From CAZGSV01 sp964528605 (lineage in GTDB: Bacteria; Armatimonadota; Zipacnadia; CAZGSV01): a stretch of DNA of 9,536 bases. A program made the position numbers and the translations under genes. The stretch is taken from assembly GCA_964528605.1 (NCBI GenBank), contig CAZGSV010000119.1, positions 1 to 9,536 on the forward strand, in the 5' to 3' direction. Positions 1 through 6,906 of this stretch are shown here, in pieces (positions within the stretch are counted from its first letter, which is position 1; the number at the start of each line of letters is the position of its first letter). The notes beneath the pieces are model-generated. The model ran no database searches. It was not told the origin of the DNA and saw only the letters and a list, made by a program, of their open reading frames with translations.

Positions 1-1
1 G

Positions 2-844
2 GACGAGGTGTTGGCGGCGCTGGAGTTGGGCTTGCAGGACTATGTGAGGAAGAATGGCTTCCAGGGGGTTGTGCTGGGGATCAGCGGGGGGGTGGACTCA
101 GCGGTGACGGCGGCGATTGCGACGCGGGCGCTGGGGCCGGAGGCGGTCGTGAGCGCGCTCCTGCCGTCGCAATTCTCGGCGCACGAGACGCAAGAGGACG
201 CGCGACGGGTGGCCGAGATCCTGGGCATTCGGACGATCACGATCCCGATCGGCGGGTTGCACGGGGCTTACCTATCCGCGCTGGACGAGGCCTTCAGGGG
301 CACGGAGGTGGGCGTGGCCGAGGAGAACATACAGGCGCGGATTCGCGGGACGCTGCTCATGGCCCTCTCGAACAAGTTCGGCTGGCTGGTCATCACTACG
401 GGGAACAAGAGCGAACTGAGCACGGGTTACTGCACGCTCTACGGGGACATGGCGGGGGGGTTCGCGGTGCTGGGCGACGTCACCAAGACCATGGTTTACG
501 AGATCGCCCGGCGGATCAACGAGATCTCGCCGCGCGAGATCATCCCGCAGAGGGTACTGGAGCGGCCGCCCACGGCTGAGTTGAAGCCGGACCAGAGGGA
601 CAGTGACACGCTGCCACCCTACGAGGTGCTCGATCCGATCCTGGCGGAGTACATCGAGAACGACCGCAGCCGGGATGAGATTGTGGAGATGGGCTTTGCG
701 CCGGAGACGGTGGACCGGGTGATTCGGATGGTGGACGGCGCGGAGTACAAACGGCGGCAGGCGCCCCCGTGCATCCGGGTGACCAGTCGCGCCTTCGGCA
801 AGGACCGGCGGCTGCCGATAACCAATCGGTATCGCCAGCAATGA
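2..844 (+). CDS. nadE: Glutamine-dependent NAD+ synthetase, C-terminal synthetase domain (5' end outside window)
   Basis: This enzyme makes NAD+ from deamido-NAD+, ATP and ammonia/glutamine, the last cytosolic step of NAD synthesis. The P-loop-like PPi-binding motif SGGVDS (nt 83-100) lies near the start of the visible part. It is followed by family-typical segments: TTGNKSE, then GYCTLYGDMAGG, then KTMVYEIARRIN, ERPPTAELKPDQ, and the terminal RRLPITNRYRQQ. The frame is open to base 1. The first visible residues (DEV, then LAALELGLQDYVRKNGF) match the linker that joins the amidohydrolase (CN-hydrolase) domain to the synthetase domain in long, two-domain NadE. The GTG at 8 is therefore probably not the true start, and the gene is cut by the window edge. 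An ammonia-dependent one-domain NadE starting nearby is the less likely alternative. Its stop codon overlaps the next start (ATGA, 841-844). Confidence 0.95.
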   Translation, partial: DEVLAALELGLQDYVRKNGFQGVVLGISGGVDSAVTAAIATRALGPEAVVSALLPSQFSAHETQEDARRVAEILGIRTITIPIGGLHGAYLSALDEAFRGTEVGVAEENIQARIRGTLLMALSNKFGWLVITTGNKSELSTGYCTLYGDMAGGFAVLGDVTKTMVYEIARRINEISPREIIPQRVLERPPTAELKPDQRDSDTLPPYEVLDPILAEYIENDRSRDEIVEMGFAPETVDRVIRMVDGAEYKRRQAPPCIRVTSRAFGKDRRLPITNRYRQQ

Positions 845-3534
845 GGGCCTTGCTCCTCGTGGGGGTGGGGCTGGTGGCGGTTGCGTGGGCGGTGTTGGGC
901 GGGCCGGCAGGGGCGGACGAGTCGTCGCCATTTGGGTGCCATCCGCCGGCGGTTCCGGAGGCGCTGGCGTTGTCGCGCGATGCCGGCGTCGGCTGGGTCA
1001 GAGCGCACGACTACTGGGAGGCCTTCTACTGGTATCAGGCGGAGCCGGAGCCGGGGCACTGGGTGTGGAAGGACGAGCAGGTGCGGCTGGTGCGCTCCTA
1101 CGGGATGGAGGTTCTGGGGATGCTGGGGAAGCCGCCGAACTGGGCGTCCACCATCCCGGTGAAGAAGCGAGGGTGGGAGACGATCTACTACCCGCCCAAG
1201 TCGCTGACCCAATGGCGGGACTACGTGGCGGCGGTCGTCGGGCACTACCAGGGGCAGGTGCGCTACTGGGAGGTCTGGAACGAGCCGAACATTGACGCCT
1301 TCTGGAGGCCGAGGCCGCAGCCGGAGCGGTACGCGCGGCTGCTGGAGGCGGCCTATGAGGCGGCGAAGCGGGCGAACCCGGAATGCGTAGTGCTGGCGCC
1401 GTGCACCGCGGGCATTGACGTGGGCTTCATCGAGAAGGTGCTGGAGAACGGTGGAGGGAAGTACTTCGACGTGCTCTCACTTCACAGTTACCGCTCGCTG
1501 CCTGATATTGGGTTGGAGGAGGAGATCTACCAGGTGAGGGAGGTGATGTGGCGGTACGGGGTGAACAAGCCGATCTGGAACACGGAGGTGGGGTGGGACG
1601 CCGCCAGCCCCGGGGTGACCGAGGAGGACAAGGCCAACTATCTGGTGCGGCTGTTCCTTGAGGGATTCCGGCTGGGGATTGAGAAGACCTTCTGGTACAA
1701 CTTCCAGGGCGGGAAGTACGGGCTGATGCTCGATCGGGAGGGCTACGAGCCGGCGCCGGCGTATTGGGCTTACCGGACGGTGACCAACACGCTCGGGGGG
1801 GCTGAGTATGCGGGGAGGCTTCAGGTGGCCGAGCCGGCGCGAGCGTACGTGTTCCGCAAGAAAGGGGCGCCGGTGCTGGGTCTATGGAGCGCGGGCGAGC
1901 CGCTCGAGGTGCGTGTGCCGGTGTACGCCGAGAAGGTAGAGGTTGTTGAGCCCAATGGGGCGGGCCAGAGCGTGGCCACGCCGGGCGGGGTCTTGGTCTG
2001 GAAGGCCACAGGTAAGCCGGTTTTCGTGACGGGGTCTGGGAGCGAGGTCTTTGGTCAGCTGCGGCCGGAGGTCGCGCCGAGCAGCGTGGTCGTGGCGGCC
2101 GGGGGAACGGGGGTGTTCTGGTGCGGCTCGGGGGTGCTCAGCGAGGGAGCGTTCGAGTGGCCTGTATACCGGGAGAAAGGCGAGGGCACGCTCGTGGGCA
2201 GCGTGAAGGCTCGGGTGAACCTGGTGCCGGGGGCCGGGCGCGTAGGGCCGCAGGCTCGGTGTTCGTTCATGGTGCCTCGCGAGATGGCAGCGGGGGTTTA
2301 TGAGTTGCGGTCCTCACTGGTTGGCGGGAAGGACCTCGTAGTGGGCCTGGTTGTCTCACCGCCGGTAAGGTGGGAAGTGGAGGCCGCCCCGGAAACGCGC
2401 TCCTGCTACGCTTCGCCGCTGCCGGCTGACTTTGGCCGCGACGGCACCCCAGAAATGGTAGCCGCCACCGGCGACGGAGAGGTGTTGGCGATATCCGGCC
2501 TTGGGGCGACGAGGCGACTGTACCGTTCCACTAAGCCCATAACCTCAACGCCCGCGGTAGGTGATTTGGACCGGGACGGCACACCAGAGACTGTGGCGGC
2601 TGGGCAGGACAGACGGCTGGCATGCGTTGACGGGCAGGGCGTGGTGAGATGGCAGGCTGAGTTGGCGGGAGAGGTGGAGTGGGGCGGGCCGGCGATTGCC
2701 GACATCAACGCGGACGGGGCGCTTGAGGTCGTGGTGGGCGACCTGTCGGGCGAGGTGAGCGCATTTCGAGGCGACGGCGCCCTGCTGTGGCGGGTTGCTG
2801 CGGGGACGCCGGTCAACGGGCCGCTTGGCGTGGCGGACGTGAACGCGGCGCCGGGCCTGGAGGTCATTGTGCCCTGTGAGAATGGGACGGTGCAGGCTTT
2901 CAGCGCTGCCGGAGCGGCATTGTGGGCGTTCGTCACCAAGTCGTCGTGCTCCTCGGGGCCGATCGACGGCCGGCTGTCCGCGTCCGCTGACCCGGTAGTG
3001 CTGTTCGGCTCGGACGATGGGCGGCTTTACTGCGTTAACGGCGCGGGCGTCGAGCAGTGGCGGTTTGAGGCAGGCCAGCCGATAGACTCCTCGCTGGCGG
3101 CAGCCGATTTGGACGGGGACGGGGCGCTAGAGATCGTCTTCGCGGACAGCAGGCAGTGGCTGTTCTGTGTCGGCTGCGACGGGCGGGAGCGGTGGCGTTA
3201 CAGCATCGGAGGGGCAGACTCCAATCCTGCGATTGCGGACATGGACGGCGACGGCGGACTGGAGGTGCTGGCGGGGAGCAGCACGGGGATGCTCTACTGC
3301 CTGTCCGCGGACGGGCGGCTGGAGTGGGCTTACCGGCGCACGCAGAAGGTGGCCTCGAGCCCTGCGGTGGTGGATTTGCTGGGCGACGGGAGGTTCGAGG
3401 TCATCTGTAGTTACCGTGACGGGGCAGTCGTCTGCCTGGAAGGGGGACGGGGCGGGGCGGCGCCCTGGCCAACGTGGCGTGGGGGGCCGGGTGGGGGTGG
3501 GGAGATAGGCCCCAATTGGCCACTATCCCGATAG
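841..3534 (+). CDS. Secreted clan GH-A glycoside hydrolase (GH39-like) fused to an FG-GAP/PQQ-like beta-propeller
   Basis: Predicted exported 897-residue polysaccharide-acting enzyme. Residues 1-25 look like a Sec signal peptide (MRALLL start, hydrophobic core, AGA before DE). Residues ~30-320 resemble a TIM-barrel hydrolase of clan GH-A: YWEVWNEPN carries the likely acid/base Glu148, WNTEVGWD the likely nucleophile Glu249, with LSLHSY (His215) between. Residues ~330-515 look like beta-sandwich or Ig-like segments. Residues 530-885 hold eight ~45-residue repeats with DxDxDG-type calcium loops, ending in PWPTWRGGPG, as in PQQ-propeller proteins. The frame is open upstream to 769, but only the ATG at 841 puts the signal peptide at the N-terminus, and it overlaps the nadE stop (ATGA), suggesting translational coupling. 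No clear Shine-Dalgarno is seen. Exact family and substrate are not decidable here; beta-xylosidase-like or endo-acting enzymes are possible. Confidence 0.85.
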   Translation: MRALLLVGVGLVAVAWAVLGGPAGADESSPFGCHPPAVPEALALSRDAGVGWVRAHDYWEAFYWYQAEPEPGHWVWKDEQVRLVRSYGMEVLGMLGKPPNWASTIPVKKRGWETIYYPPKSLTQWRDYVAAVVGHYQGQVRYWEVWNEPNIDAFWRPRPQPERYARLLEAAYEAAKRANPECVVLAPCTAGIDVGFIEKVLENGGGKYFDVLSLHSYRSLPDIGLEEEIYQVREVMWRYGVNKPIWNTEVGWDAASPGVTEEDKANYLVRLFLEGFRLGIEKTFWYNFQGGKYGLMLDREGYEPAPAYWAYRTVTNTLGGAEYAGRLQVAEPARAYVFRKKGAPVLGLWSAGEPLEVRVPVYAEKVEVVEPNGAGQSVATPGGVLVWKATGKPVFVTGSGSEVFGQLRPEVAPSSVVVAAGGTGVFWCGSGVLSEGAFEWPVYREKGEGTLVGSVKARVNLVPGAGRVGPQARCSFMVPREMAAGVYELRSSLVGGKDLVVGLVVSPPVRWEVEAAPETRSCYASPLPADFGRDGTPEMVAATGDGEVLAISGLGATRRLYRSTKPITSTPAVGDLDRDGTPETVAAGQDRRLACVDGQGVVRWQAELAGEVEWGGPAIADINADGALEVVVGDLSGEVSAFRGDGALLWRVAAGTPVNGPLGVADVNAAPGLEVIVPCENGTVQAFSAAGAALWAFVTKSSCSSGPIDGRLSASADPVVLFGSDDGRLYCVNGAGVEQWRFEAGQPIDSSLAAADLDGDGALEIVFADSRQWLFCVGCDGRERWRYSIGGADSNPAIADMDGDGGLEVLAGSSTGMLYCLSADGRLEWAYRRTQKVASSPAVVDLLGDGRFEVICSYRDGAVVCLEGGRGGAAPWPTWRGGPGGGGEIGPNWPLSR
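2428..3450 (+). repeat. Eight tandem FG-GAP/PQQ-like propeller repeats inside the glycoside hydrolase gene
   Basis: Protein-level repeats begin at about residues 530 (DFGRDGTPE), 575 (DLDRDGTPE), 621 (DINADGALE), 666 (DVNAAPGLE), ~712 (degenerate, LSASADPVV), 756 (DLDGDGALE), 800 (DMDGDGGLE) and 845 (DLLGDGRFE). The period is 44-46 residues. Each unit has an Asp-rich loop, then a hydrophobic strand (EVVVG-like), then a second strand with a small-residue turn (GEVSAF, GRLYCV), then a W-containing strand (LLWRV, EQWRF, ERWRY). This mixes the FG-GAP/VCBS calcium loop with the PQQ/pyrrolo-quinoline blade pattern. Eight units predict a closed eight-bladed propeller. Repeats 4 and 5 have lost most of the Asp ligands. 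Confidence 0.8.
3504..3527 (+). terminator. Hairpin at the 3' end of the glycoside hydrolase gene (possible weak terminator)
   Basis: GATAG (3504-3508) pairs with CTATC (3523-3527). Inside, GCC and GGC extend the stem with small bulges around a CCAATT loop. It lies just before the stop codon and is followed by a relatively AT-rich stretch, but not by a real T-run. It might slow or end transcription ahead of the rpmF promoter. This is a weak call. Confidence 0.25.
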
Positions 3535-3556
3535 AATTACCTCTATTTGATGGCGC

Positions 3557-3585
3557 TTGACAGGCATACGCTGGGCTTCTAAAAT
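3557..3585 (+). promoter_or_regulatory. Sigma70-type promoter for the rpmF-plsX-fab cluster
   Basis: A perfect -35 box TTGACA (3557-3562) and a -10 box TAAAAT (3580-3585, 5 of 6 matches to TATAAT) are separated by exactly 17 bp. The element lies in the only AT-rich gap of the neighbourhood. Transcription would start about 6-9 bases after the -10 box, at roughly 3591-3595. That is at or within four bases of the rpmF ATG at 3595, so the mRNA should be leaderless or nearly so. No FapR-like inverted repeat is visible around it. Confidence 0.8.
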
Positions 3586-3594
3586 GATAATGCC

Positions 3595-3789
3595 ATGGCA
3601 CTCCCCAAGCAAAAGGCACCGTTGTCCCGTACTAGGACCCATCGTTCCTTGTGGCGCTTGACGGCGCCCACGCTGGTTGCGTGCCCGAATGCGCAGTGTG
3701 GGAAGCTGAAGCGGCCGCACGCGGCCTGCCCACACTGCGGCTATTACAAGGGCGTGCAGATATTCCAGCCTAAGGCTGAAAAAGAGTAG
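3595..3789 (+). CDS. rpmF: 50S ribosomal protein L32 (bL32)
   Basis: Small zinc-ribbon protein of the large ribosomal subunit, 64 residues. The bacterial L32 pattern is clear: MALPKQK start, a basic stretch with RTRTHR, then WRLTAPTLVACP, then KRPHAACPHCGYYKG. The cysteines are Cys30, Cys35, Cys45 and Cys48. The first pair is spaced C-x4-C (CPNAQC) instead of the usual C-x2-C, an apparent two-residue insertion in the first zinc knuckle. The ATG at 3595 gives the conserved N-terminus, yet it has no Shine-Dalgarno and sits immediately after a strong promoter, so leaderless initiation is likely. It is the first gene of the lipid cluster, a conserved bacterial arrangement, and plsX follows after 8 bases. 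Confidence 0.96.
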   Translation: MALPKQKAPLSRTRTHRSLWRLTAPTLVACPNAQCGKLKRPHAACPHCGYYKGVQIFQPKAEKE

Positions 3790-3797
3790 GCTGACAT

Positions 3798-4796
3798 ATG
3801 CCTGGCGGCGCCATCCGGATCGCCGTGGACGGGATGGGCGGAGACCACGCCCCGCAGGAGATCGTGGCCGGGACGGTCAGAGCCTTGCAGGAAGAGGGCT
3901 TGGAGATCGTCCTGGTGGGCCGGGAGCAGGAGTTGCGGCTGGCGCTGCCTGAGGGGGCGCCGGCCAACGAGCGGCTCTTCTTCCATCACGCAGAGGAAGT
4001 AATCCCCATGCAGGCCAGGTTTTCGGAGGCCTGGGCGGCCAAGGACACCTCCATATCGGCGGCGACGAGGCTGGTCAAGGAGGGGAAGGCGGAGGCGCTC
4101 ATCTCAGCGGGGAATACGAGCGCGGCGGTGGCGGCGGCGCTGCGGCTGCTTGGGCGGCTGGAGGGGGTGGAGCGGCCGGCGATTCTGACGGTGCTGCCGG
4201 CGGCGGACAGGAGTGCGGTGGCGCTGGTGGATTCCGGAGCCAACGTTGACTGCAAACCCTCGCACCTGCTGGAGTTCGCCAAGATGGGCTATGTCTACAT
4301 GAAGGAGACGCTCGGCTATGAGGAGCCGAGCATAGGGCTGCTGAACATTGGGGAGGAGTCGTGCAAGGGGAACGAGGTGGCGCGGGAGGCTTACCGGCTG
4401 CTGAGCGAGAGCGGGCTGCCGTTTGCAGGCAATATCGAGGGGGATCGGCTGTTCTCCGGCGACGTTCGGGTGGTGGTGTGCGACGGTTTTGTGGGCAACG
4501 TGCTGTTGAAGGGGATGGAGGGGTGTTCGGAGTTAGTGCTGGAGGAACTCATGGGATTGATGCGGGAGGCGGTCTCCGGGGGAGTGCTGGCGCAAGAGGC
4601 GGCCGACAAGATGATGCGCACCATGCAGCGCCGCGTGCACTACGCGGGCTTCGGCGGGGCGCTGCTTCTGGGGGTGGACGGGGTGTGCGTGATCTGCCAC
4701 GGACGGTCGAACCGGGCCGCGATTGAGAGCGCCATCCGCGTCGCGAGGCGCGCGGTGGGCAGCGGGTTCGTGGGCAAGACGCGGCTAGTCGTCTGA
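3798..4796 (+). CDS. plsX: Phosphate acyltransferase PlsX (acyl-ACP:phosphate)
   Basis: PlsX converts acyl-ACP and phosphate to acyl-phosphate, the acyl donor for PlsY in phosphatidic acid synthesis; it is a peripheral membrane enzyme. The 332-residue length is normal. Family motifs in order: AVDGMGGDHAP (residues 9-19), ISAGNTSA (about 102-109), LVDSGANVDCKP, LLNIGEE followed by KGNE, then GNIEGDRLF, and VVVCDGFVGNVLLKGMEG. The ATG at 3798 starts eight bases after rpmF and gives the expected N-terminus; the Shine-Dalgarno is weak (GAGTAGG-like), so it probably depends on coupling to rpmF. Usual partners fabD and fabG follow, but fabH does not; a 97-base gap separates plsX from fabD. Confidence 0.97.
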   Translation: MPGGAIRIAVDGMGGDHAPQEIVAGTVRALQEEGLEIVLVGREQELRLALPEGAPANERLFFHHAEEVIPMQARFSEAWAAKDTSISAATRLVKEGKAEALISAGNTSAAVAAALRLLGRLEGVERPAILTVLPAADRSAVALVDSGANVDCKPSHLLEFAKMGYVYMKETLGYEEPSIGLLNIGEESCKGNEVAREAYRLLSESGLPFAGNIEGDRLFSGDVRVVVCDGFVGNVLLKGMEGCSELVLEELMGLMREAVSGGVLAQEAADKMMRTMQRRVHYAGFGGALLLGVDGVCVICHGRSNRAAIESAIRVARRAVGSGFVGKTRLVV

Positions 4797-4883
4797 GCGC
4801 CTGATGCGGCCCGAGCGGCCAGCGAGGTGCCCGTTCCGATGATCAGTCTGTTCTCCCCGGTTGCTGGCTTGGGCGCCGACACA

Positions 4884-4896
4884 GGAGCGTGCCTTG
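4884..4896 (+). promoter_or_regulatory. Ribosome binding site setting a TTG start for fabD
   Basis: GGAG (4884-4887) lies six bases before TTG (4894-4896). The frame is open further upstream (TTG at 4861), but that start lacks a comparable site and would add eleven residues not typical of FabD. The alternative GTG at 4900 is twelve bases from the GGAG, which is less favourable. Confidence 0.65.
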
Positions 4897-5832
4897 GCCG
4901 TGGGCTTTAGGGGCCCGGTGGCGTTCGTGTTTCCCGGGCAGGGAGCGCAGAAGGTCGGCATGGGCCGGGACCTGGCGGAGCGCTTCCCGGCAGCGCGTGA
5001 GGTCTTCGACCGGGCTGACGCGGCAGCCGGGCGCGCCGTAAGGGCGCTGTGCTTCGAGGGCTCGGAGGAGGCGCTGACAGAGACGGCGAACGCTCAACCC
5101 GCCATTCTGGTGACCTCGATAGCCTGTTTGAGCGTGGTGCGTGAGGCGTCGCTGGTGGAGCCGGCGGCGGTAGCCGGGCACAGCCTCGGCGAGTACAGCG
5201 CCCTGGTAGCGGCGGGCGCCTTGGGGCTTGAGGAAGGCGTGCGGCTGGTGGAGGCGCGGGCACGGGCGATGCAGGCTGCGGCCCACACCCGGGACGGCGC
5301 TATGAGCGCGGTTCTGGGGCTGGACGAGGAGGCGGTGACGGCCCTGGCAGAGGAGGCGGGCGTGAGCGTGGCCAACTGGAACTGCCCCGGACAGGTGGTT
5401 CTGTCGGGAGAGGCGACTGCGATTGAGAGGGCGGAGCGACTGGCGGCGGAACGGGGAGCGAAAGTGGTGCGTTTGAAGGTGTCGGGCGCATTTCACTCCG
5501 CCTTGATGCAGCCAGCAGCAGAGCAGTTTGAGGGGGCGTTGAGGGAGGCCGCTATCAGGGATGCTCGCGCGCCGGTCTACTGCAACATGGATGCGACGGC
5601 ACACACGGCGGCGGAGGAGTTGCGTGAGGCGCTGCTGACGCAGATAACGCGTCCAGTGTTGTGGGAGCAATCGGTGCGGAGGATGGTGGCGGAGGCAGGC
5701 GTGGCGGATTTCGTAGAGTTCGGCGGGCGAGTGGTGTCGGGGTTGGTGAAGCGGATAGCGCCGGGAGTGAGGGTGTTCTCGGTGCACGATGGCAAGTCAG
5801 CGGAGGGGCTCATGGAGGAGGCGGGCGCATGA
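4894..5832 (+). CDS. fabD: Malonyl-CoA:ACP transacylase FabD
   Basis: FabD moves malonate from CoA to ACP, making the two-carbon donor for fatty-acid elongation in the cytosol. With the TTG start at 4894 it has 312 residues, close to the ~310 usual for the family. The N-terminal FVFPGQGAQ (Gln16, Gln19) builds the oxyanion region. GHSLGE carries the nucleophile Ser97. EARARAMQ holds the malonate-binding Arg, and SGAFHSALM holds the catalytic His201. NWNCPGQVVLSGE and VEFGGRVVSGLVKRI complete the family pattern; the last has GGR where GPG is more usual. The start was chosen by the GGAG site six bases upstream. The stop overlaps the fabG start (ATGA, 5829-5832). Confidence 0.96.
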   Translation: MAVGFRGPVAFVFPGQGAQKVGMGRDLAERFPAAREVFDRADAAAGRAVRALCFEGSEEALTETANAQPAILVTSIACLSVVREASLVEPAAVAGHSLGEYSALVAAGALGLEEGVRLVEARARAMQAAAHTRDGAMSAVLGLDEEAVTALAEEAGVSVANWNCPGQVVLSGEATAIERAERLAAERGAKVVRLKVSGAFHSALMQPAAEQFEGALREAAIRDARAPVYCNMDATAHTAAEELREALLTQITRPVLWEQSVRRMVAEAGVADFVEFGGRVVSGLVKRIAPGVRVFSVHDGKSAEGLMEEAGA

Positions 5833-6575
5833 GCGGCACTGAGGAGAGGCGGGTGGCGCTGGTAACGGGAGCGAGCGGGGGCATAGGAAGGGCGATATGC
5901 GAGGAGTTGGCCCGGTCCGGGTGCGATATCGTGCTGACTGGGCGGCGCATGGAGGCGCTCGAGGCGAGCGCGGCGGTGGTACGGGGGCTGGGGCGGGAGA
6001 GCCTGGTGGTGCCTGCTGAGGTGACGGTGGCGGATCAGGTGGACGGAGTCGTGCGGGCGGCGCTTGACAAATTCCGGCGTCTGGATATTCTCGTGAACAA
6101 CGCGGGCGTCACGCGGGACGCGCTTCTGGTGCGGATGGCGGAGCAGGAGTGGGACGAGGTTGTGAACGCGGACCTGCGGGGCGCCTTCTTGTTTATGCGC
6201 GCGGTGAGCCGGCAGATGCTGCGGCAGCGCTGGGGGCGGGTAGTCAACATAAGTTCGGCGGTGGGGCTGGTGGGGAACGTGGGGCAGTGCAACTATGCGG
6301 CAGCCAAGGCTGGCTTGATAGGCCTGACGCGGAGCGCGGCGCGGGAACTGGCGGGGAGGAAGGTGACGGTGAACGCGGTGGCGCCGGGGTTCGTGGACAC
6401 CGCGATGCTGGATCCTTATCGGGACCGGATGGCGGCCCTGTTGGAGCGGATTCCGGTGGGGCGCCTAGGCAGGCCTGAGGAGGTAGCGGGGGTGGTGGGG
6501 TGGTTGGCTTCCGAGCGAGCCGGCTACATAACCGGCCAGGTTATCGTGGTTGATGGTGGATTGACACTTTCGTAG
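5829..6575 (+). CDS. fabG: 3-oxoacyl-ACP reductase FabG
   Basis: NADPH-dependent short-chain dehydrogenase that reduces 3-oxoacyl-ACP in each elongation round; cytosolic, normally a tetramer. It has 248 residues, the usual size. Visible motifs are the Rossmann glycine motif TGASGGIG (13-20), NNAGVTRD, the catalytic Ser143-Tyr156-Lys160 set (ISSAVG and NYAAAK), and APGFVDTAM followed by the C-terminal VVDGGLTLS. The reading frame runs open far upstream inside fabD, but the ATG at 5829 is the right start: it overlaps the fabD stop (ATGA), has a GGAGGAGG ribosome site about 7 bases upstream (5814-5821), and gives the expected N-terminus. The genes fabD-fabG-acpP are tightly packed. Confidence 0.97.
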   Translation: MSGTEERRVALVTGASGGIGRAICEELARSGCDIVLTGRRMEALEASAAVVRGLGRESLVVPAEVTVADQVDGVVRAALDKFRRLDILVNNAGVTRDALLVRMAEQEWDEVVNADLRGAFLFMRAVSRQMLRQRWGRVVNISSAVGLVGNVGQCNYAAAKAGLIGLTRSAARELAGRKVTVNAVAPGFVDTAMLDPYRDRMAALLERIPVGRLGRPEEVAGVVGWLASERAGYITGQVIVVDGGLTLS

Positions 6576-6592
6576 GGAGGTGCACGGACGTG
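6576..6592 (+). promoter_or_regulatory. Strong ribosome binding site and GTG start of acpP
   Basis: GGAGGT (6576-6581) is a full-strength anti-16S match, eight bases before GTG (6590-6592). It begins directly after the fabG stop codon. This is the best Shine-Dalgarno in the cluster, fitting the high protein output normally needed for ACP. Confidence 0.75.
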
Positions 6593-6841
6593 GCCGTATT
6601 TGAGAAGGTGCGCGAGGTCATTGTCGAGGAACTAAACGTGCCGGAGGATCAGGTGACTCCGGAGGCGACCTTTCAGGAGGACCTGAACGCGGACTCTCTG
6701 GACGTGGTGGAGTTGATCATGCGGCTGGAGGACGCCTTCGACATATCCATCCCGGACGAGGACGCCGAGAAGATACGCACCGTGGGCGAGGCGGTGAGTT
6801 ACATCGAGAACAAGCTGGGGCAGAGCCAGCAACAGCGCTAG
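6590..6841 (+). CDS. acpP: Acyl carrier protein
   Basis: Carries growing acyl chains as thioesters on a phosphopantetheine arm and is the shared substrate of FabD, FabG, FabF and PlsX. The protein has 83 residues and is strongly acidic. The attachment site is Ser36 in the segment EDLNADSLDVVELIM; most ACPs have GADSLD, so the Asn33 is a mild variant. Helix 1 (VFEKVREVIVEELN) and the C-terminal IPDEDAEKIRTVGEAVSYIE are typical. The short tail GQSQQQR is extra. It starts with GTG, supported by a strong ribosome site, 14 bases after fabG. Confidence 0.97.
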   Translation: MAVFEKVREVIVEELNVPEDQVTPEATFQEDLNADSLDVVELIMRLEDAFDISIPDEDAEKIRTVGEAVSYIENKLGQSQQQR

Positions 6842-6882
6842 GGGCGGCGGCAGGAAGGGCAGTGGCTTTTCCGTCGGTTGGC

Positions 6883-6906
6883 GGAGGGTAGTCCCTACTC
6901 ACAGTC
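6883..6906 (+). promoter_or_regulatory. fabF leader: distant Shine-Dalgarno followed by a small hairpin
   Basis: GGAGG (6883-6887) is 19 bases from the fabF ATG, too far for normal use. Between them GTAG (6888-6891) pairs with CTAC (6895-6898) around a TCC loop, extendable by G-T and G-C pairs to 6886-6900. If the hairpin forms, only eight unpaired bases remain between the GGAGG and the ATG. If the longer stem forms, it hides part of the GGAGG. Confidence 0.35.

Noticed and set aside
4843..5787. Long minus-strand open frame (314 residues) opposite fabD
   Set aside because: It mirrors fabD, a clear full-length enzyme. Its His/Arg/Leu-rich translation is the usual antisense shadow in high-GC DNA.
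6064..6091. TTGACA, 16 bp, TATTCT inside fabG
   Set aside because: The match is partly forced by conserved FabG codons (the LDILVNN segment) and no gene starts just downstream. An internal promoter for acpP is possible but not supported.
6561..6589. TTGACA at the end of fabG as a promoter for acpP
   Set aside because: The 17-bp position downstream reads ACGGAC, not a -10 box, and the bases encode the conserved FabG C-terminus (GGLTLS).
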